Positions 9,116-18,754 are shown, counted from the first letter of the stretch. The stretch: 64,000 nucleotides of DNA from Undibacterium umbellatum (GCF_014284125.1 NZ_JACOFX010000005.1:186001-250000); one strand, 5' to 3'. Notes: a model not told the origin generated them from the sequence alone. Numbers and translations are program-made.

Positions 9116-9853
9116 TCAGGACAATGATTGCAATAACTGCGCAGCTTTTTGTGCTTGCGGCGCGTTGTTTTTCAATATTTCATTCAGATATTTTTTCGCT
9201 TCATCGGCACGATTTTTCTCTGCTGCCAAAGTCGCGGCGCGCATCCATACTGTACCGCGGAAACCTACATCGGTCTGCGCAAATTGCCGGGCATCGATAA
9301 CATCTTTAAGCAATTGCTCACCCTTCTCATGACGGTTCATGAATTTTGGCACCGCCAGATAAGTGCTGGCCGCCACGAAGCGCACCTCCAAAGCGACCGG
9401 TATGCTGCCATGCATGGCCTGGCTATTGCTGGCCAGTTGCAATGCCTGCTCTACCATCGCAGTGCCATCTTCCAGTGCCGTGGTTTTTTCACCTTTGGCG
9501 AATTTGTCCAGTGAAGACTTGGCAGTGGCCGCACCAGCATAGGACATCAGCAAGGGGTTACCTGGTTCCTGTTTCAGCAGATTGTTGAAGGTGCTGGCCG
9601 CTTGCTGGTTGGCGATTTTGCTGGCATCTATTTCTGCTTGTGCCAGTGAATTGATGTAATTCTGATTCAACCAGGCGCTGACTGCATTGGCGGCATATTG
9701 TTCCTGGTTGATGTTAGGCGTGCTCACCAGTTGTTTCACGGCAGTCTTGAATTCAGTTTCAGAAAAGGCCATGGCATTGCTGGCAGACAGGGTAGCGATA
9801 CCTGCGGCCAGCAACATGTTTTTGATGGTGGTAGTTGTAATAAAGTTTTTCAT
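9116..9853 (-). CDS. exported alpha-helical (TPR-like) protein of unknown function
   Basis: This is a 245-aa protein with a signal peptide (about residues 1-29, ending SNAMAF). The mature part is Ala/Gln/Lys-rich and helical, with repeat-like helix pairs (for example AEKNRADEAKKYLNEILKN) reminiscent of tetratricopeptide repeats. I do not recognise a named family. The start at 9853 was chosen because GGAG lies 6 bp upstream; an ATG 12 bp earlier lacks a ribosome site. It is monocistronic and divergent from the porin gene. A periplasmic scaffold or adaptor role is only a guess. Confidence 0.7.
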   Translation of the reverse strand: MKNFITTTTIKNMLLAAGIATLSASNAMAFSETEFKTAVKQLVSTPNINQEQYAANAVSAWLNQNYINSLAQAEIDASKIANQQAASTFNNLLKQEPGNPLLMSYAGAATAKSSLDKFAKGEKTTALEDGTAMVEQALQLASNSQAMHGSIPVALEVRFVAASTYLAVPKFMNRHEKGEQLLKDVIDARQFAQTDVGFRGTVWMRAATLAAEKNRADEAKKYLNEILKNNAPQAQKAAQLLQSLS

Positions 9854-10183
9854 GATGGACTCCATTTTGTAAGTAATCGGTGTGTTGTTGGGGACAGCAA
9901 TGACAGATTAAGACCTGGCTACGCAAGCCACTACCCGTATGAGATCAGCAGCAGGAATCTGGTGTAAAGCGCAAAGAAATTGGCGTGAAAGGAAAAAATA
10001 GACTGCTCAGATATGTCATTCCTGGTCTTGCAGCAGAGAGGCAATTTCACAACACCAGGATGATGGTTCGGCCCGCAAAACGGGCTTAGAAAGGCAACTG
10101 AAAGCTTGTACTCCTTAGCATGTGAAGCGACCACATGACACGCATGTTGTCTGCAAAACAAAAAATTCTATAGGAGAACACCG
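9854..10183. other. divergent intergenic region upstream of porin
   Basis: This stretch of about 330 bases holds no credible gene. It must contain the promoters for the leftward exported protein and the rightward porin. A small hairpin (GCCCG-CAAAA-CGGGC, about 10071-10085) and an A/T-rich stretch before the porin ribosome site (AGGAG at 10172-10176) are visible. No operator could be assigned. Confidence 0.4.
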
Positions 10184-11233
10184 ATGAAGAAGTTACTCGG
10201 CGCGGCCACGTTGGCATGCATGGCAACAGCAGCGCATGCGCAAACCAGTGTCACAGTTTATGGCCTGATTGATGCCAACATCACCTACAACAATAATGCC
10301 GGTGCCAACAAAGGCAGCCAGTTCAAGCTCAATAGCGGTGGTATGAATACTTCGCGTTTTGGTTTGCGCGGCAGTGAAGATCTCGGTGGCGGCTTGAAAG
10401 CCATCATGCAGCTCGAAGGCGGGGTCGTGCTCGACACCGGTGCTTCTGATGGCGATATGTTTGGCCGTCAGGCCAATGTGGGTTTGCAAGGTGATTTTGG
10501 CCGTATCATCGCTGGCCGCTCTTACAGCACTACCTATGATTTCATCTTGCCATTTGATCCCATGGGTTATGCACCGCAATATTCCTGGGCTACCTCTGCA
10601 GGTGCTACAGGTAGCCGTAAAGACGGCATGCTGACTGGTGTCTCCAATCTCTTGAAATATCAATATGATGGCAAGGGTTACAAGCTGGGTGCGACCTATG
10701 GCTTTGGTGAAGTTGCAGGCAATACTTCAGGTAATGCCAAGTACATTGTGGCAGCCAGTGCATTTGACGGTCCATGGGCCGCGGTCATTACCTACGAGCA
10801 AAACAATAGCGCACCGATAGCCAATGGTTCTTACGACCAGGCCAAGGTATTGCATCTGGGTGGGTCGTATGCTTTTGGCCCTGCCAAAGTGTTTGCCGGT
10901 TATCGCAACTTCAAGAAAACCCTTGCTACCGGTGCAGCAGACCAGCGTAGTGACACATTGTGGCTGGGGGCGAATTATGCAGTGGCACCTTCCTGGACTC
11001 TGACAGGCGTCTACTACTATCAGGACATCAAGAATGTCGCCTCAGGTGCAGATGCTGATCCAGGCATGCTTGTATTGCGCGCCAAATATGCGATGTCGAA
11101 ACGTACTGACATCTATATCGCCACAGGCTATGCCAAGGCCAGCAATAACAAGCTGACTGGCGTATCGCGTGATGATGCAGGTTTTGCGTCGAACCAGACT
11201 TCAGCAACTGTTGGTATCCAACATCGCTTCTGA
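10184..11233 (+). CDS. outer-membrane general porin
   Basis: This 349-aa protein is a Gram-negative porin of the burkholderial type (porin_4/OmpC-like). A signal peptide ends at residue 20 (AHAQ), and the mature start SSVTVYGLIDANI-like pattern (here TSVTVYGLIDANITY) is diagnostic. The constriction-loop landmark GGGLKAIMQLEGG and the FGRQANVGLQGDFG strand follow. It ends in the terminal aromatic signature (IQHRF) needed for BAM-mediated insertion. It should form a trimeric 16-stranded channel for small hydrophilic solutes. Monocistronic, with its own terminator. Confidence 0.95.
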   Translation: MKKLLGAATLACMATAAHAQTSVTVYGLIDANITYNNNAGANKGSQFKLNSGGMNTSRFGLRGSEDLGGGLKAIMQLEGGVVLDTGASDGDMFGRQANVGLQGDFGRIIAGRSYSTTYDFILPFDPMGYAPQYSWATSAGATGSRKDGMLTGVSNLLKYQYDGKGYKLGATYGFGEVAGNTSGNAKYIVAASAFDGPWAAVITYEQNNSAPIANGSYDQAKVLHLGGSYAFGPAKVFAGYRNFKKTLATGAADQRSDTLWLGANYAVAPSWTLTGVYYYQDIKNVASGADADPGMLVLRAKYAMSKRTDIYIATGYAKASNNKLTGVSRDDAGFASNQTSATVGIQHRF

Positions 11234-11259
11234 TGGTCTGATGCTGCAAGAAACAAAAA

Positions 11260-11295
11260 AGCCCTGAACTGCCAGACATCTCAGGGCTTTTTTTG
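11260..11295 (+). terminator. rho-independent terminator after porin
   Basis: AGCCCTGA pairs with TCAGGGCT across a 13-base loop and is followed by a T-rich tract (TTTTTTTG); A residues precede it, so it can act in both directions on the convergent SDR gene. Confidence 0.9.
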
Positions 11296-11311
11296 TTTTG
11301 ATGCTGCTGCT

Positions 11312-12130
11312 TCAGTGCGGCCTGACTTCCTTCTTCAAGGCCGCCATCGCCATCTTCTCGACCAGGCCAGGGGCGATCAATTTCAACCAGCGTCCCAGCT
11401 TGCCCTTGAAGCTCATGACCACTTCGCGATCACCACGCTCATAGCCGCGTATGATCAGGGAGGCGCATTCTTCCACCGACATGGCATCGTCTTCTTTCAA
11501 GCCGCTCTTGCCAGCGGCTTCACCAGCGGCGTTATAACCGTGGTAACGTATTCTGGTAGCGACCACGCCGGGATAGGCCAGCGTGACCTTGATGCCAGCC
11601 TCTTTCACTTCAGAACGCAAACATTCAAAAAAGCCGCCCATGGCGAACTTGCTGGCGCTATAGGCAGTACGGCCAGGCACCCCGATCAGGCCAGCCAGTG
11701 AAGAAACGGCGACGATGCTGCCACGGGATTTTTTCAAGTGGGGCAGGGCAGCATGGGTGCACCATACACTGCCCCAGAAATTAATACGCATCAGCTCTTG
11801 ATACCAGCCCAGGTTATCCACTTCTTCCAGCAGTGCCTGGGCAGATTTGCCGGCGTTATTGATGAGTACATCGATACTGCCAAATTGTTCTACGGCTGCT
11901 TCGATCAGATGACGGCAATTGGCTTCCATGCCCACATCGGTTTTCACGACCAGTGAGACTGCACCAAAGGTCTTGCATTCGACAGCGACTTGCTTGAGCG
12001 CGTCTTCATTGCGTGCCGCCAGTACCAGTGCCAGGCTGGAGCCGTATTTTTTGGCCAGTTGACGCGCAATTTCTGCTCCTATTCCATCTGAACTGCCGGT
12101 AATGACAACAACCTTATGCTTTGCCTTCAT
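11312..12130 (-). CDS. SDR-family oxidoreductase
   Basis: This 272-aa classical short-chain dehydrogenase/reductase has the Rossmann motif TGSSDGIG at residues 12-19, NNAG at about 91-94, a catalytic Ser in VAVSSLAG, and Tyr-x-x-x-Lys in AYSASK. The C-terminus has a hydrophobic amphipathic tail, as in SDRs that act on lipophilic substrates. Its ATG overlaps the stop of the upstream aldolase gene by 4 bp (ATGA), so the two are translationally coupled. The substrate is not evident; a shared pathway with the aldolase is likely. Confidence 0.88.
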   Translation of the reverse strand: MKAKHKVVVITGSSDGIGAEIARQLAKKYGSSLALVLAARNEDALKQVAVECKTFGAVSLVVKTDVGMEANCRHLIEAAVEQFGSIDVLINNAGKSAQALLEEVDNLGWYQELMRINFWGSVWCTHAALPHLKKSRGSIVAVSSLAGLIGVPGRTAYSASKFAMGGFFECLRSEVKEAGIKVTLAYPGVVATRIRYHGYNAAGEAAGKSGLKEDDAMSVEECASLIIRGYERGDREVVMSFKGKLGRWLKLIAPGLVEKMAMAALKKEVRPH

Positions 12131-12882
12131 AGTTTATAGCTTTCATCCATGCGATCGAGTTTGCGTATCAGGGAAGGCCAGACAAAGGCACCACCCAGAC
12201 CACCAGTCTGTACGCGCATGGCTTCTGACACACCTTTGACGATGAGGGGATTCACATGTACCAGTTCACCACCAGCCTGCGCAGCCAGTTGTATCTGGCA
12301 AGTCGCTTCAAAGGTGTACATGGACAGGAAGGCATCCGCGATCGACTTACCCGCTGTCAATAAACCATGATTGCGTAACATCAGGAAGTTAGCCTGTCCC
12401 ATGTCAGCTTGCAAGCGCGGCTTTTCATCTTCCCTGAAGGCAACGCCTTCATAATCATGATATGCCAGCGATGCCAGCACAAATGTCGATTGCTGAGACA
12501 GCGGCAACACACCACATTTTTGTGCGCTGACAGCCACCCCGGCACGTGTATGCGTATGCAAAACACATTGCACATCCTCGCGTGCAGCATGCACTGCACT
12601 GTGGATGACAAAGCCCGCCGGGTTCACCGGGAACGGCGAGTCAATCACTTTATTGCATTGCTGGTCCACCTTCACCAGAGAGGATGCCGTGATTTCATCA
12701 AACATCAGCCCATACGGATTGATCAGGAAGTGATGTTCAGGTCCAGGGATACGTGCGCTGATATGAGTGAACACCAGATCACTCCAGCCATAAGCGGCAA
12801 CCAGGCGATAACAGGCGGCCAGATCGACGCGTAATTGCCATTCTTCTGCGCTGACCTGATCCTTGACTGAGGGTATATGCAT
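12127..12882 (-). CDS. class II aldolase/adducin-family protein
   Basis: This 251-aa protein belongs to the class II aldolase/adducin fold, which uses a zinc ion held by three His residues to cleave or isomerise phosphosugars or related hydroxy-acids. The metal motif HTHTRAG and the later RNHGLLTAG segment are present. The start at 12882 was chosen because GGAGA precedes it and the longer frame has no ribosome site. A mobile-looking inverted-repeat element lies 31 bp upstream, so its promoter may come from or be altered by that element. Actual substrate unknown. Confidence 0.85.
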   Translation of the reverse strand: MHIPSVKDQVSAEEWQLRVDLAACYRLVAAYGWSDLVFTHISARIPGPEHHFLINPYGLMFDEITASSLVKVDQQCNKVIDSPFPVNPAGFVIHSAVHAAREDVQCVLHTHTRAGVAVSAQKCGVLPLSQQSTFVLASLAYHDYEGVAFREDEKPRLQADMGQANFLMLRNHGLLTAGKSIADAFLSMYTFEATCQIQLAAQAGGELVHVNPLIVKGVSEAMRVQTGGLGGAFVWPSLIRKLDRMDESYKL

Positions 12883-12912
12883 ATTGTCTCCGTTGTTGTT
12901 TTTTTGTGACTT

Positions 12913-13103
12913 GGGCTTACACAAAACCGCCCCAAAGCGTTGCAGCTCCCGCATTTAGCAAGCCCTGGTACTAAAGTACTGTCTTCGTCGCTACGGTGTA
13001 GTTGGGATTTCAGACAACATGTTGTCTGCCAACCTAACGAACCGCTCCTGCAAGAGCGGTTTCCCACAGCGATAGCCTTGTTGGGACAATTTTGTGTAAG
13101 CCC
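12913..13103. repeat. 191-bp MITE-like element with 23-bp terminal inverted repeats
   Basis: The ends are GGGCTTACACAAAA at 12913 and its exact complement ending at 13103; counting the next nine bases the ends match at 20 of 23 positions (GGGCTTACACAAAAYYGYCC then CAA). Inside there is a further hairpin (AACCGCTC with GAGCGGTT, about 13038-13060). No open frame codes for a transposase. The end sequence resembles those of IS256-type elements, but this is from memory and no target-site duplication is visible. Confidence 0.65.
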
Positions 13104-13112
13104 TATTGATTA

Positions 13113-13703
13113 TTATTTATCGTTAATGGAGCTGATGGCTGCCTTATAGATGGTATTGCGTGGCTGGCTGAACAGCTTGGTCAGCATGGGTTCAAATTCC
13201 ACCAGCGGGAAAGTTTCTGCATGCGCATCAAAAGAAGGGTTGTCATACAAGGCACAAAATTCTGCCGTGCGCTCAAAATGCGGGTGAGCACGGAATTGCT
13301 CGCGCATATCCCTGTCCATGCCTATGTGATGGAAAAAGTAATAGCCCTGGAAGATCCCATGGTGTTGCACCATCCACAGGTTTTCTTCGCTAATAAAAGG
13401 TTTCAGGATGGCGGCGGCGATATCAGGATGGTTAAAAGATCCCAGGGTATCCCCAATGTCGTGCAATAGCGCGCAACAGACATATTCATCATCCCGACCA
13501 TCCCGCAAGGCGCGCGTGGCGGTTTGCAGCGAATGGGTAAAGCGGTCTATTGGGAAACCGCCATAGTCCCCTTCCAGTAAACGCAGATGTTGTATCACCC
13601 TGTCGGGCAAGCCCTGGGCAAAACGGCGGAACTCACCGCCGATCAACTGCCAGTCTTCCTGGGTACTGTCCTCCATACGGACAAAATGGGCGCGGTGTTG
13701 CAT
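13113..13703 (-). CDS. HD-domain metal-dependent protein (PhnZ/MIOX-like oxygenase or phosphohydrolase)
   Basis: This 196-aa protein has HD-superfamily metal ligands: His in THSLQTA, the His-Asp pair in ALLHDIGD, His residues in VQHHGIF and FFHHIG, and a late Asp in ALYDNPSFD. That late Asp plus the small size resembles the HD diiron oxygenases (PhnZ and myo-inositol oxygenase) as much as phosphohydrolases. The start at 13703 has AGGGAG upstream, and the longer frame would overlap the divergent regulator. It lies downstream of nothing on its strand; the neighbouring Crp/Fnr gene is divergent. Substrate unknown. Confidence 0.75.
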   Translation of the reverse strand: MQHRAHFVRMEDSTQEDWQLIGGEFRRFAQGLPDRVIQHLRLLEGDYGGFPIDRFTHSLQTATRALRDGRDDEYVCCALLHDIGDTLGSFNHPDIAAAILKPFISEENLWMVQHHGIFQGYYFFHHIGMDRDMREQFRAHPHFERTAEFCALYDNPSFDAHAETFPLVEFEPMLTKLFSQPRNTIYKAAISSINDK

Positions 13704-13815
13704 TTGTATACTCCCTGAAGTTAATACACTGACATACCTTAAACGCAGTTTTAAACCTGAACTGTCAAATCCTTTACAATTCGCTTCATTCGTTTTTGCT
13801 GGACACGTTTCTTTT

Positions 13816-14505
13816 ATGGCATCACAAGCAAATGTAATGAACAACCTGCTGGCCGACCCCTGGTTCGCCAGCTTGCCAATGGCTGACCGTAAGTTCATGT
13901 TAGCCTCATGTGAACATTTGCGCTTGCGTCCAGGTGAAATGTTGTTCCGCCAGGGCGATCAACCCAGCGGTTTCTATGCCTTGCTCAGCGGTAGCCTCAA
14001 GATGTCTACACTCAGTGCAGAGGGGCGCGAAGCCATACTCATTTTCCTGGAGGCAGCCACCTGGTTTGGTGAAATTTCTCTCATCGATGACCTGCCACGT
14101 ACCCACGACGCAACAGCTCTGACTGAGGTAGAGTTGCTGGTGCTGGCCCCGCAAGTTTTTCGCAGTCTTATGCAGCGCAATTCCTTTGCCAATGCAATTA
14201 CCCGCATGCTGGCAAAACGCATACGCCTGCTCTACGGCATAGTCGAAGACGCAGGACTGCGTTCGGTACGTGCCAGAGTGGCACGTCGCCTGTTGTTGCT
14301 GGCTGAAGTGGCGAATCGCCAACAAGATGGCCATGCCGTGGTGCCAGTTACCCAGGAAGCGCTGGCCATGATGCTGGGTATGACGCGCCAGACCTTGTCG
14401 AAAGAATTAAGATTTTTCAAGCAAGATGGTTTGATACGCCTGGCTTATGGCAAGATAGAAATCCTGTCGGAAAGCAAGCTATCCGCTTTATGTGACAAAG
14501 AGTGA
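13816..14505 (+). CDS. Crp/Fnr-family transcriptional regulator
   Basis: This 229-aa regulator has a cyclic-nucleotide-binding-like beta-roll (residues 20-130, with GEMLFRQGDQPSGFYALLSG) and a C-terminal Crp-type helix-turn-helix (EALAMMLGMTRQTLSKEL, about 185-202). The FNR iron-sulfur Cys cluster at the N-terminus is absent; the only early Cys is in LASCEHL. It is divergent from the HD-domain gene with 112 bp between the start codons, so it may regulate that gene. The effector is not predictable. Confidence 0.9.
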   Translation: MASQANVMNNLLADPWFASLPMADRKFMLASCEHLRLRPGEMLFRQGDQPSGFYALLSGSLKMSTLSAEGREAILIFLEAATWFGEISLIDDLPRTHDATALTEVELLVLAPQVFRSLMQRNSFANAITRMLAKRIRLLYGIVEDAGLRSVRARVARRLLLLAEVANRQQDGHAVVPVTQEALAMMLGMTRQTLSKELRFFKQDGLIRLAYGKIEILSESKLSALCDKE

Positions 14506-14573
14506 CTTTCTTGAGCGCAATCTTGCTTGTGGTAAAGCCGCTTTCTAGTCTATCGTAGAGCTTCATTCTCAAG

Positions 14574-15407
14574 GTGATCTTGATGAGTCTGCTGACAAAG
14601 TGCAGGTTTGTGCCTGCCATGCTGGTTTTGCCCCTGAGTCTTTTTTCTTCGCATACTCAGGCAGCCTGTTCACGGGTGATCAATGCACCTGTCACATCGC
14701 TGGGCTTTAGCGTCATCGTCAATGGCGATAGTGTCACGGGCATTTACCCCGATATATTTCGCAGCCTGTCTTCCAAAGAAACTTGCCAGTTTCAATTTTC
14801 AGCTGTGCCGCGTGCGCGCCTGGAAGTGATGTTTGAGAACGGCCAGGCTGATGTCCTGTTTCCTGCCATACGCACCGCCAAACGGGATGAGCATGGCTAC
14901 TTCATTCCCCTGATTCATACCCGTGCCACCCTGATTTCCCTGCAATCTGCGCGCCCCGTCATACGCAGCCAGCAAGAATTGCTGGAGCAAAAAACGCTGA
15001 AAGTGGTCGTCGTGCGCGGCTTTGATTATGGCGAGGCCTATCAATCCATCATCACAGAACTGCAGAAGCAGGGCAGATTGATCGTCGAGGCGGATACTGT
15101 TTCAGCCGCCAGGATATTAAAAGCCAGCATTGCCGACTATACCATCATGGCACCATATATCTTTGCCGGCGCAGTACAAGGAGATGCCAGGGTAGAAGAC
15201 ATGGCCGACAAACTCAGGTTCGACCCCCTGCCTGAATTACCCTGGAGTGACAGCGGCATCTACCTGTCAAAGAAAAGCCTGAGCCAGGAAGACCGTAATG
15301 TCCTGCAAGAAATGATGGAAAAGGCAATCCGTTCAGGCATGGTCTGGAAAGGCTTTTCACGTTACTACAAACCCGAAGTGCTGAAAGAAGGAAATCGCCC
15401 GCGTTAG
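14574..15407 (+). CDS. periplasmic solute-binding protein (SBP_bac_3 type), copy 1
   Basis: This 277-aa exported protein has a signal peptide (about residues 1-32, ending TQAA) and a two-lobed amino-acid-type binding-protein fold. The mature start CSRVINAPV and the segment GIYPDIFRSL are shared with the next gene. Cys33 and the Cys in KETCQF may form a disulfide. The start used is the first ATG; a later ATG at 14583 is possible. There are no permease or ATPase genes nearby, so it may be a sensor-type binding protein or work with a remote transporter. Confidence 0.8.
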   Translation: MILMSLLTKCRFVPAMLVLPLSLFSSHTQAACSRVINAPVTSLGFSVIVNGDSVTGIYPDIFRSLSSKETCQFQFSAVPRARLEVMFENGQADVLFPAIRTAKRDEHGYFIPLIHTRATLISLQSARPVIRSQQELLEQKTLKVVVVRGFDYGEAYQSIITELQKQGRLIVEADTVSAARILKASIADYTIMAPYIFAGAVQGDARVEDMADKLRFDPLPELPWSDSGIYLSKKSLSQEDRNVLQEMMEKAIRSGMVWKGFSRYYKPEVLKEGNRPR

Positions 15408-15468
15408 TCAGGCAGCCCGTGTTTGCAATGACTGCTTTTAAAGTGATGATTTAATTGGGCAAATATTA

Positions 15469-16293
15469 ATGAAATTTCAGACGCATACAGCAGTATTAAG
15501 AATAATATTGTTTGCTGGTCTGGCAGCTTTTTCAGCGCTGACCTTTGCAGGCTGTTCACGTGTCATCAATGTGCCAGTCGCCCCGACAGGGCGCAGTGTC
15601 ATCGTCAACGGCGAGCAAATCGATGGCATCTATCCTGACATCTTGCGTAGTCTGATGGAAAAAGACAACTGTAAATTTGCCTTGTCCGCCGTACCCAGGG
15701 CCAGGATGGAACTCATGTTTGAAACCGGTCGGGCAGATTTGCTGATACCCGCCAGTCGTACCCCCAGGCGAGATGAGCTCGGCATTTTCGTTCCCATGAT
15801 TTATAACCGGGCCACCTTGATTTCGATAGAAAGCAATCGTCCCACCATCACTTCCCTGCAAGATTTGCTTGACAAGAAAGATTTAAAAGTTGCCCTGGTG
15901 CGCGGCTACGACTATGGCACGGCATATCAAGACCTCATCAAGGAACTCACCAAACAGGGGCGCTTGTATCTGGATGTCGACCCTGTATCTGTCGCCCGTT
16001 TGCTCAAGGCCGGTATCTCTGATGTCACCATCATGGCACCCTCCATCCTGGCTGGTGCCATCATGGAAGACGGGCGCGTGCAGGATATGCTCGACAAGCT
16101 GCGTTTCGAGTCTATCCCTGAATTGCCCTGGGGCGATAGTGGTGCCTATATTTCCAAAAAATCACTGAATATGGAAGACTCTGCAGCACTCAAGGACATG
16201 CTGGAACAAGTCGCCAAATCCGGCGTGGTCTGGAAGAGCTTTCAGCGGTATTATCCAGCACATGTACTCAAGGAAGGCATACGTCCACGCTGA
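15469..16293 (+). CDS. periplasmic solute-binding protein (SBP_bac_3 type), copy 2
   Basis: This 274-aa paralogue of the preceding gene matches it along the whole length (shared CSRVINxPV, NGxxxxGIYPDIxRSL, SAVPRARxE, VRGxDYGxAYQ, and LPWxDSGxY segments). The N-terminus is a signal peptide ending near ALTFAG. The pair arose by tandem duplication and has diverged at many surface positions, suggesting different ligands. The 61-bp gap has no obvious terminator, so the two may be co-transcribed. Confidence 0.8.
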   Translation: MKFQTHTAVLRIILFAGLAAFSALTFAGCSRVINVPVAPTGRSVIVNGEQIDGIYPDILRSLMEKDNCKFALSAVPRARMELMFETGRADLLIPASRTPRRDELGIFVPMIYNRATLISIESNRPTITSLQDLLDKKDLKVALVRGYDYGTAYQDLIKELTKQGRLYLDVDPVSVARLLKAGISDVTIMAPSILAGAIMEDGRVQDMLDKLRFESIPELPWGDSGAYISKKSLNMEDSAALKDMLEQVAKSGVVWKSFQRYYPAHVLKEGIRPR

Positions 16294-16310
16294 GCGGGCT
16301 AGCCAAAAAC

Positions 16311-16781
16311 CTACAGCGCAATTGCAGTTTCAAACTTGCTGCGCAAGATAGAAAAAAAACTACGCACATTGCGCACATTCGCATGGGTAGCAAACAGCCT
16401 GTGCGCCAGCGCATGATAAGCCGCCATGTCTGTCACCTGTATCACCAGCACAAAATCCGGCCCCTGCGATACACGATAACATTGCTGCACCGCCCCTTCC
16501 TGCGCCACCAGTTGCTCAAACTCCACCAGCTTCTCAGTCGCCTGATGATCCAGCGTGATTTCCACAATTGCCGTCAGGCTCGCCCCCAGCTTGCTGGCAT
16601 CCAGCAACGCCACCTGGCGGCTGATGATGCCCTCATCCGTCAGCCGCTTGACGCGCCGCAGGCAGGTCGGTGCAGACGCATGCACCCGCAAGGCCAGCTC
16701 ATGGTTGGTCAGCGAGGCATCTTTTTGCAATTGCTGCAAAATGCGTTTATCCAGATCATCCAGCTCATTGATAGTCAGCAT
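16311..16781 (-). CDS. Lrp/AsnC-family transcriptional regulator
   Basis: This 156-aa protein has an N-terminal winged helix (LDKRILQQLQKDASLTNHEL, then RVHASAPTCLRRVKRL as the recognition helix) and a C-terminal RAM/AsnC ligand-binding domain from about residue 65. Lrp-type regulators form octamers that sense amino acids. It is convergent with the solute-binding genes and divergent from glmS. A/T-rich repeats of the ATTATT/AATAAT type in the 155-bp region upstream could be its autoregulatory sites. Confidence 0.92.
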   Translation of the reverse strand: MLTINELDDLDKRILQQLQKDASLTNHELALRVHASAPTCLRRVKRLTDEGIISRQVALLDASKLGASLTAIVEITLDHQATEKLVEFEQLVAQEGAVQQCYRVSQGPDFVLVIQVTDMAAYHALAHRLFATHANVRNVRSFFSILRSKFETAIAL

Positions 16782-16936
16782 GTGATTAATAATTCCAAAT
16801 TATCTTACATATTGAAATAATAGTTCAAATAGAAAATCGATGTTCCATAAATTTCAATAATAGATTAATTTTGAAAGAAAATATCAAGCCATCTGCTTTA
16901 GCATGAACGCATATTCATTCTTTATCAGAGGTCATT

Positions 16937-18754
16937 ATGTGCGGTATCGTCGGCGCAGTTGCTCAACGCAATATCACCCCCGTCTTGCTAGAAGGCTTAA
17001 AGCGGCTTGAATACCGTGGCTATGACTCATGCGGCGTCGCACTGCATGTAGATGGTCACCTGCAACGCTCACGCAGCACATCCCGCGTGGCAGACCTGCA
17101 GGCACAGATAGACCAGTCCGGCCTCGCTGGTTTTACCGGCATCGCCCACACGCGTTGGGCCACCCACGGTGCTCCGTCATCATCCAATGCCCACCCGCAT
17201 TTCTCGCGCGAGCGCATCGCCCTCGTACACAATGGCATCATCGAGAACCATGAAGAATTGCGCGCAGAACTGACGCAAGCTGGTTATGTCTTTGAAAGCC
17301 AGACCGACACCGAAGTCATCGCCCACCTGATAGACCACCTCTACCGCGGTGACCTGTTCGAGACCGTGCAAATCGCCATCAAGCGTTTGACAGGTGCATT
17401 TGCCATCGCCGTATTTTGCCGCGACGAACCACACCGCGTCGTCGGTGCACGCCAGGGTTCCCCATTGATCGTCGGCGTTGGCCAGGGCGAAAACTTCCTC
17501 GCATCTGATGCCATGGCAATCGCAGGCACCACAGACCAGATCATCTATCTCGAAGAAGGCGACGTGGTAGACCTGCAATTGCAAAAAGTATGGATAGTCG
17601 ATAGCGAAGGCAAGTCCGTACAGCGCGAAGTGAAAACCGTACACGCCCACAGCGGCGCAGCAGAGCTGGGCCCTTACCGCCACTACATGCAAAAAGAAAT
17701 CTTCGAGCAACCCCGTGCGATTGCCGACACGCTCGAAGGCGTCATCAGCATCATGCCCGAACTGTTTGGCGACGGTGCCTACAAAGTCTTCAAGCAGATA
17801 GACTCTGTCCTGATACTCGCCTGTGGCACCAGCTATTACGCAGGCCTGACTGCCAAATACTGGATAGAATCAATCGCCAAAATCCCCGTCAATGTAGAAA
17901 TCGCCAGCGAATACCGCTACCGCGAAAGCGTGCCCAACCCCAATGCTCTCGTCGTCACCATCTCGCAAAGTGGCGAGACCGCAGACACCCTGGCTGCATT
18001 AAAACATGCACGCAGCCTGGGCATGCTGCACACACTCACCGTCTGCAATGTCGCCACCAGCGCCATGGTGCGTGAATGTGCATTGTCATACATCACCCAT
18101 GCCGGTGTAGAAGTCGGCGTCGCCTCCACCAAGGCTTTCACCACGCAACTGGCAGCACTCTTCCTGCTGGCACTGTCTCTCGCCCAAAGCAAAGGCCGCC
18201 TCAGTGAAACTGAAGAAGCAGAGCACATACGCGCCCTGCGCCACCTGCCCGTCGCCATCAGCGCCGTGCTGGCACTGGAACCACAAATCATCTCCTGGGC
18301 AGAAGAATTCGCCCGCAAAGAAAACGCACTCTTCCTCGGTCGCGGCCTGCATTACCCCATCGCCCTCGAAGGCGCATTAAAACTCAAAGAGATTTCCTAC
18401 ATCCACGCCGAAGCCTATCCAGCAGGTGAACTCAAACACGGCCCCCTGGCCCTGGTCACCAAAGAAATGCCCGTCGTCACCGTCGCCCCCAACGACACCC
18501 TGATAGAAAAACTCAAGTCCAACATGCAGGAAGTCCGCGCCCGCGGCGGTGAACTCTACGTCTTCGCCGACGCCGACTCCCGCATCACCTCCAGCGAAGG
18601 CGTACACGTGATACGCCTGCCAGAACATTACGGCCAGCTGTCACCCATACTGCACGTAGTGCCACTGCAATTACTGGCCTACCACACCGCACTGGCAAGA
18701 GGGACGGATGTAGATAAGCCACGCAACCTGGCCAAAAGCGTGACTGTTGAATAG
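16937..18754 (+). CDS. glmS: glutamine:fructose-6-phosphate aminotransferase
   Basis: GlmS converts fructose-6-P and glutamine to glucosamine-6-P, the first step to UDP-GlcNAc. The 605-aa protein is full length: it opens MCGIVGAV with the nucleophilic Cys2, followed by the glutaminase domain to about residue 235, two SIS sugar-isomerase domains (ACGTSYYAG near 296, SQSGETADT near 343, [18 protein letters not shown]), and the conserved end AKSVTVE. AGAGG at 16927-16931 is the ribosome site. No glmS ribozyme-like structure was seen upstream, as expected outside Firmicutes. Confidence 0.97.
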   Translation: MCGIVGAVAQRNITPVLLEGLKRLEYRGYDSCGVALHVDGHLQRSRSTSRVADLQAQIDQSGLAGFTGIAHTRWATHGAPSSSNAHPHFSRERIALVHNGIIENHEELRAELTQAGYVFESQTDTEVIAHLIDHLYRGDLFETVQIAIKRLTGAFAIAVFCRDEPHRVVGARQGSPLIVGVGQGENFLASDAMAIAGTTDQIIYLEEGDVVDLQLQKVWIVDSEGKSVQREVKTVHAHSGAAELGPYRHYMQKEIFEQPRAIADTLEGVISIMPELFGDGAYKVFKQIDSVLILACGTSYYAGLTAKYWIESIAKIPVNVEIASEYRYRESVPNPNALVVTISQSGETADTLAALKHARSLGMLHTLTVCNVATSAMVRECALSYITHAGVEVGVASTKAFTTQLAALFLLALSLAQSKGRLSETEEAEHIRALRHLPVAISAVLALEPQIISWAEEFARKENALFLGRGLHYPIALEGALKLKEISYIHAEAYPAGELKHGPLALVTKEMPVVTVAPNDTLIEKLKSNMQEVRARGGELYVFADADSRITSSEGVHVIRLPEHYGQLSPILHVVPLQLLAYHTALARGTDVDKPRNLAKSVTVE

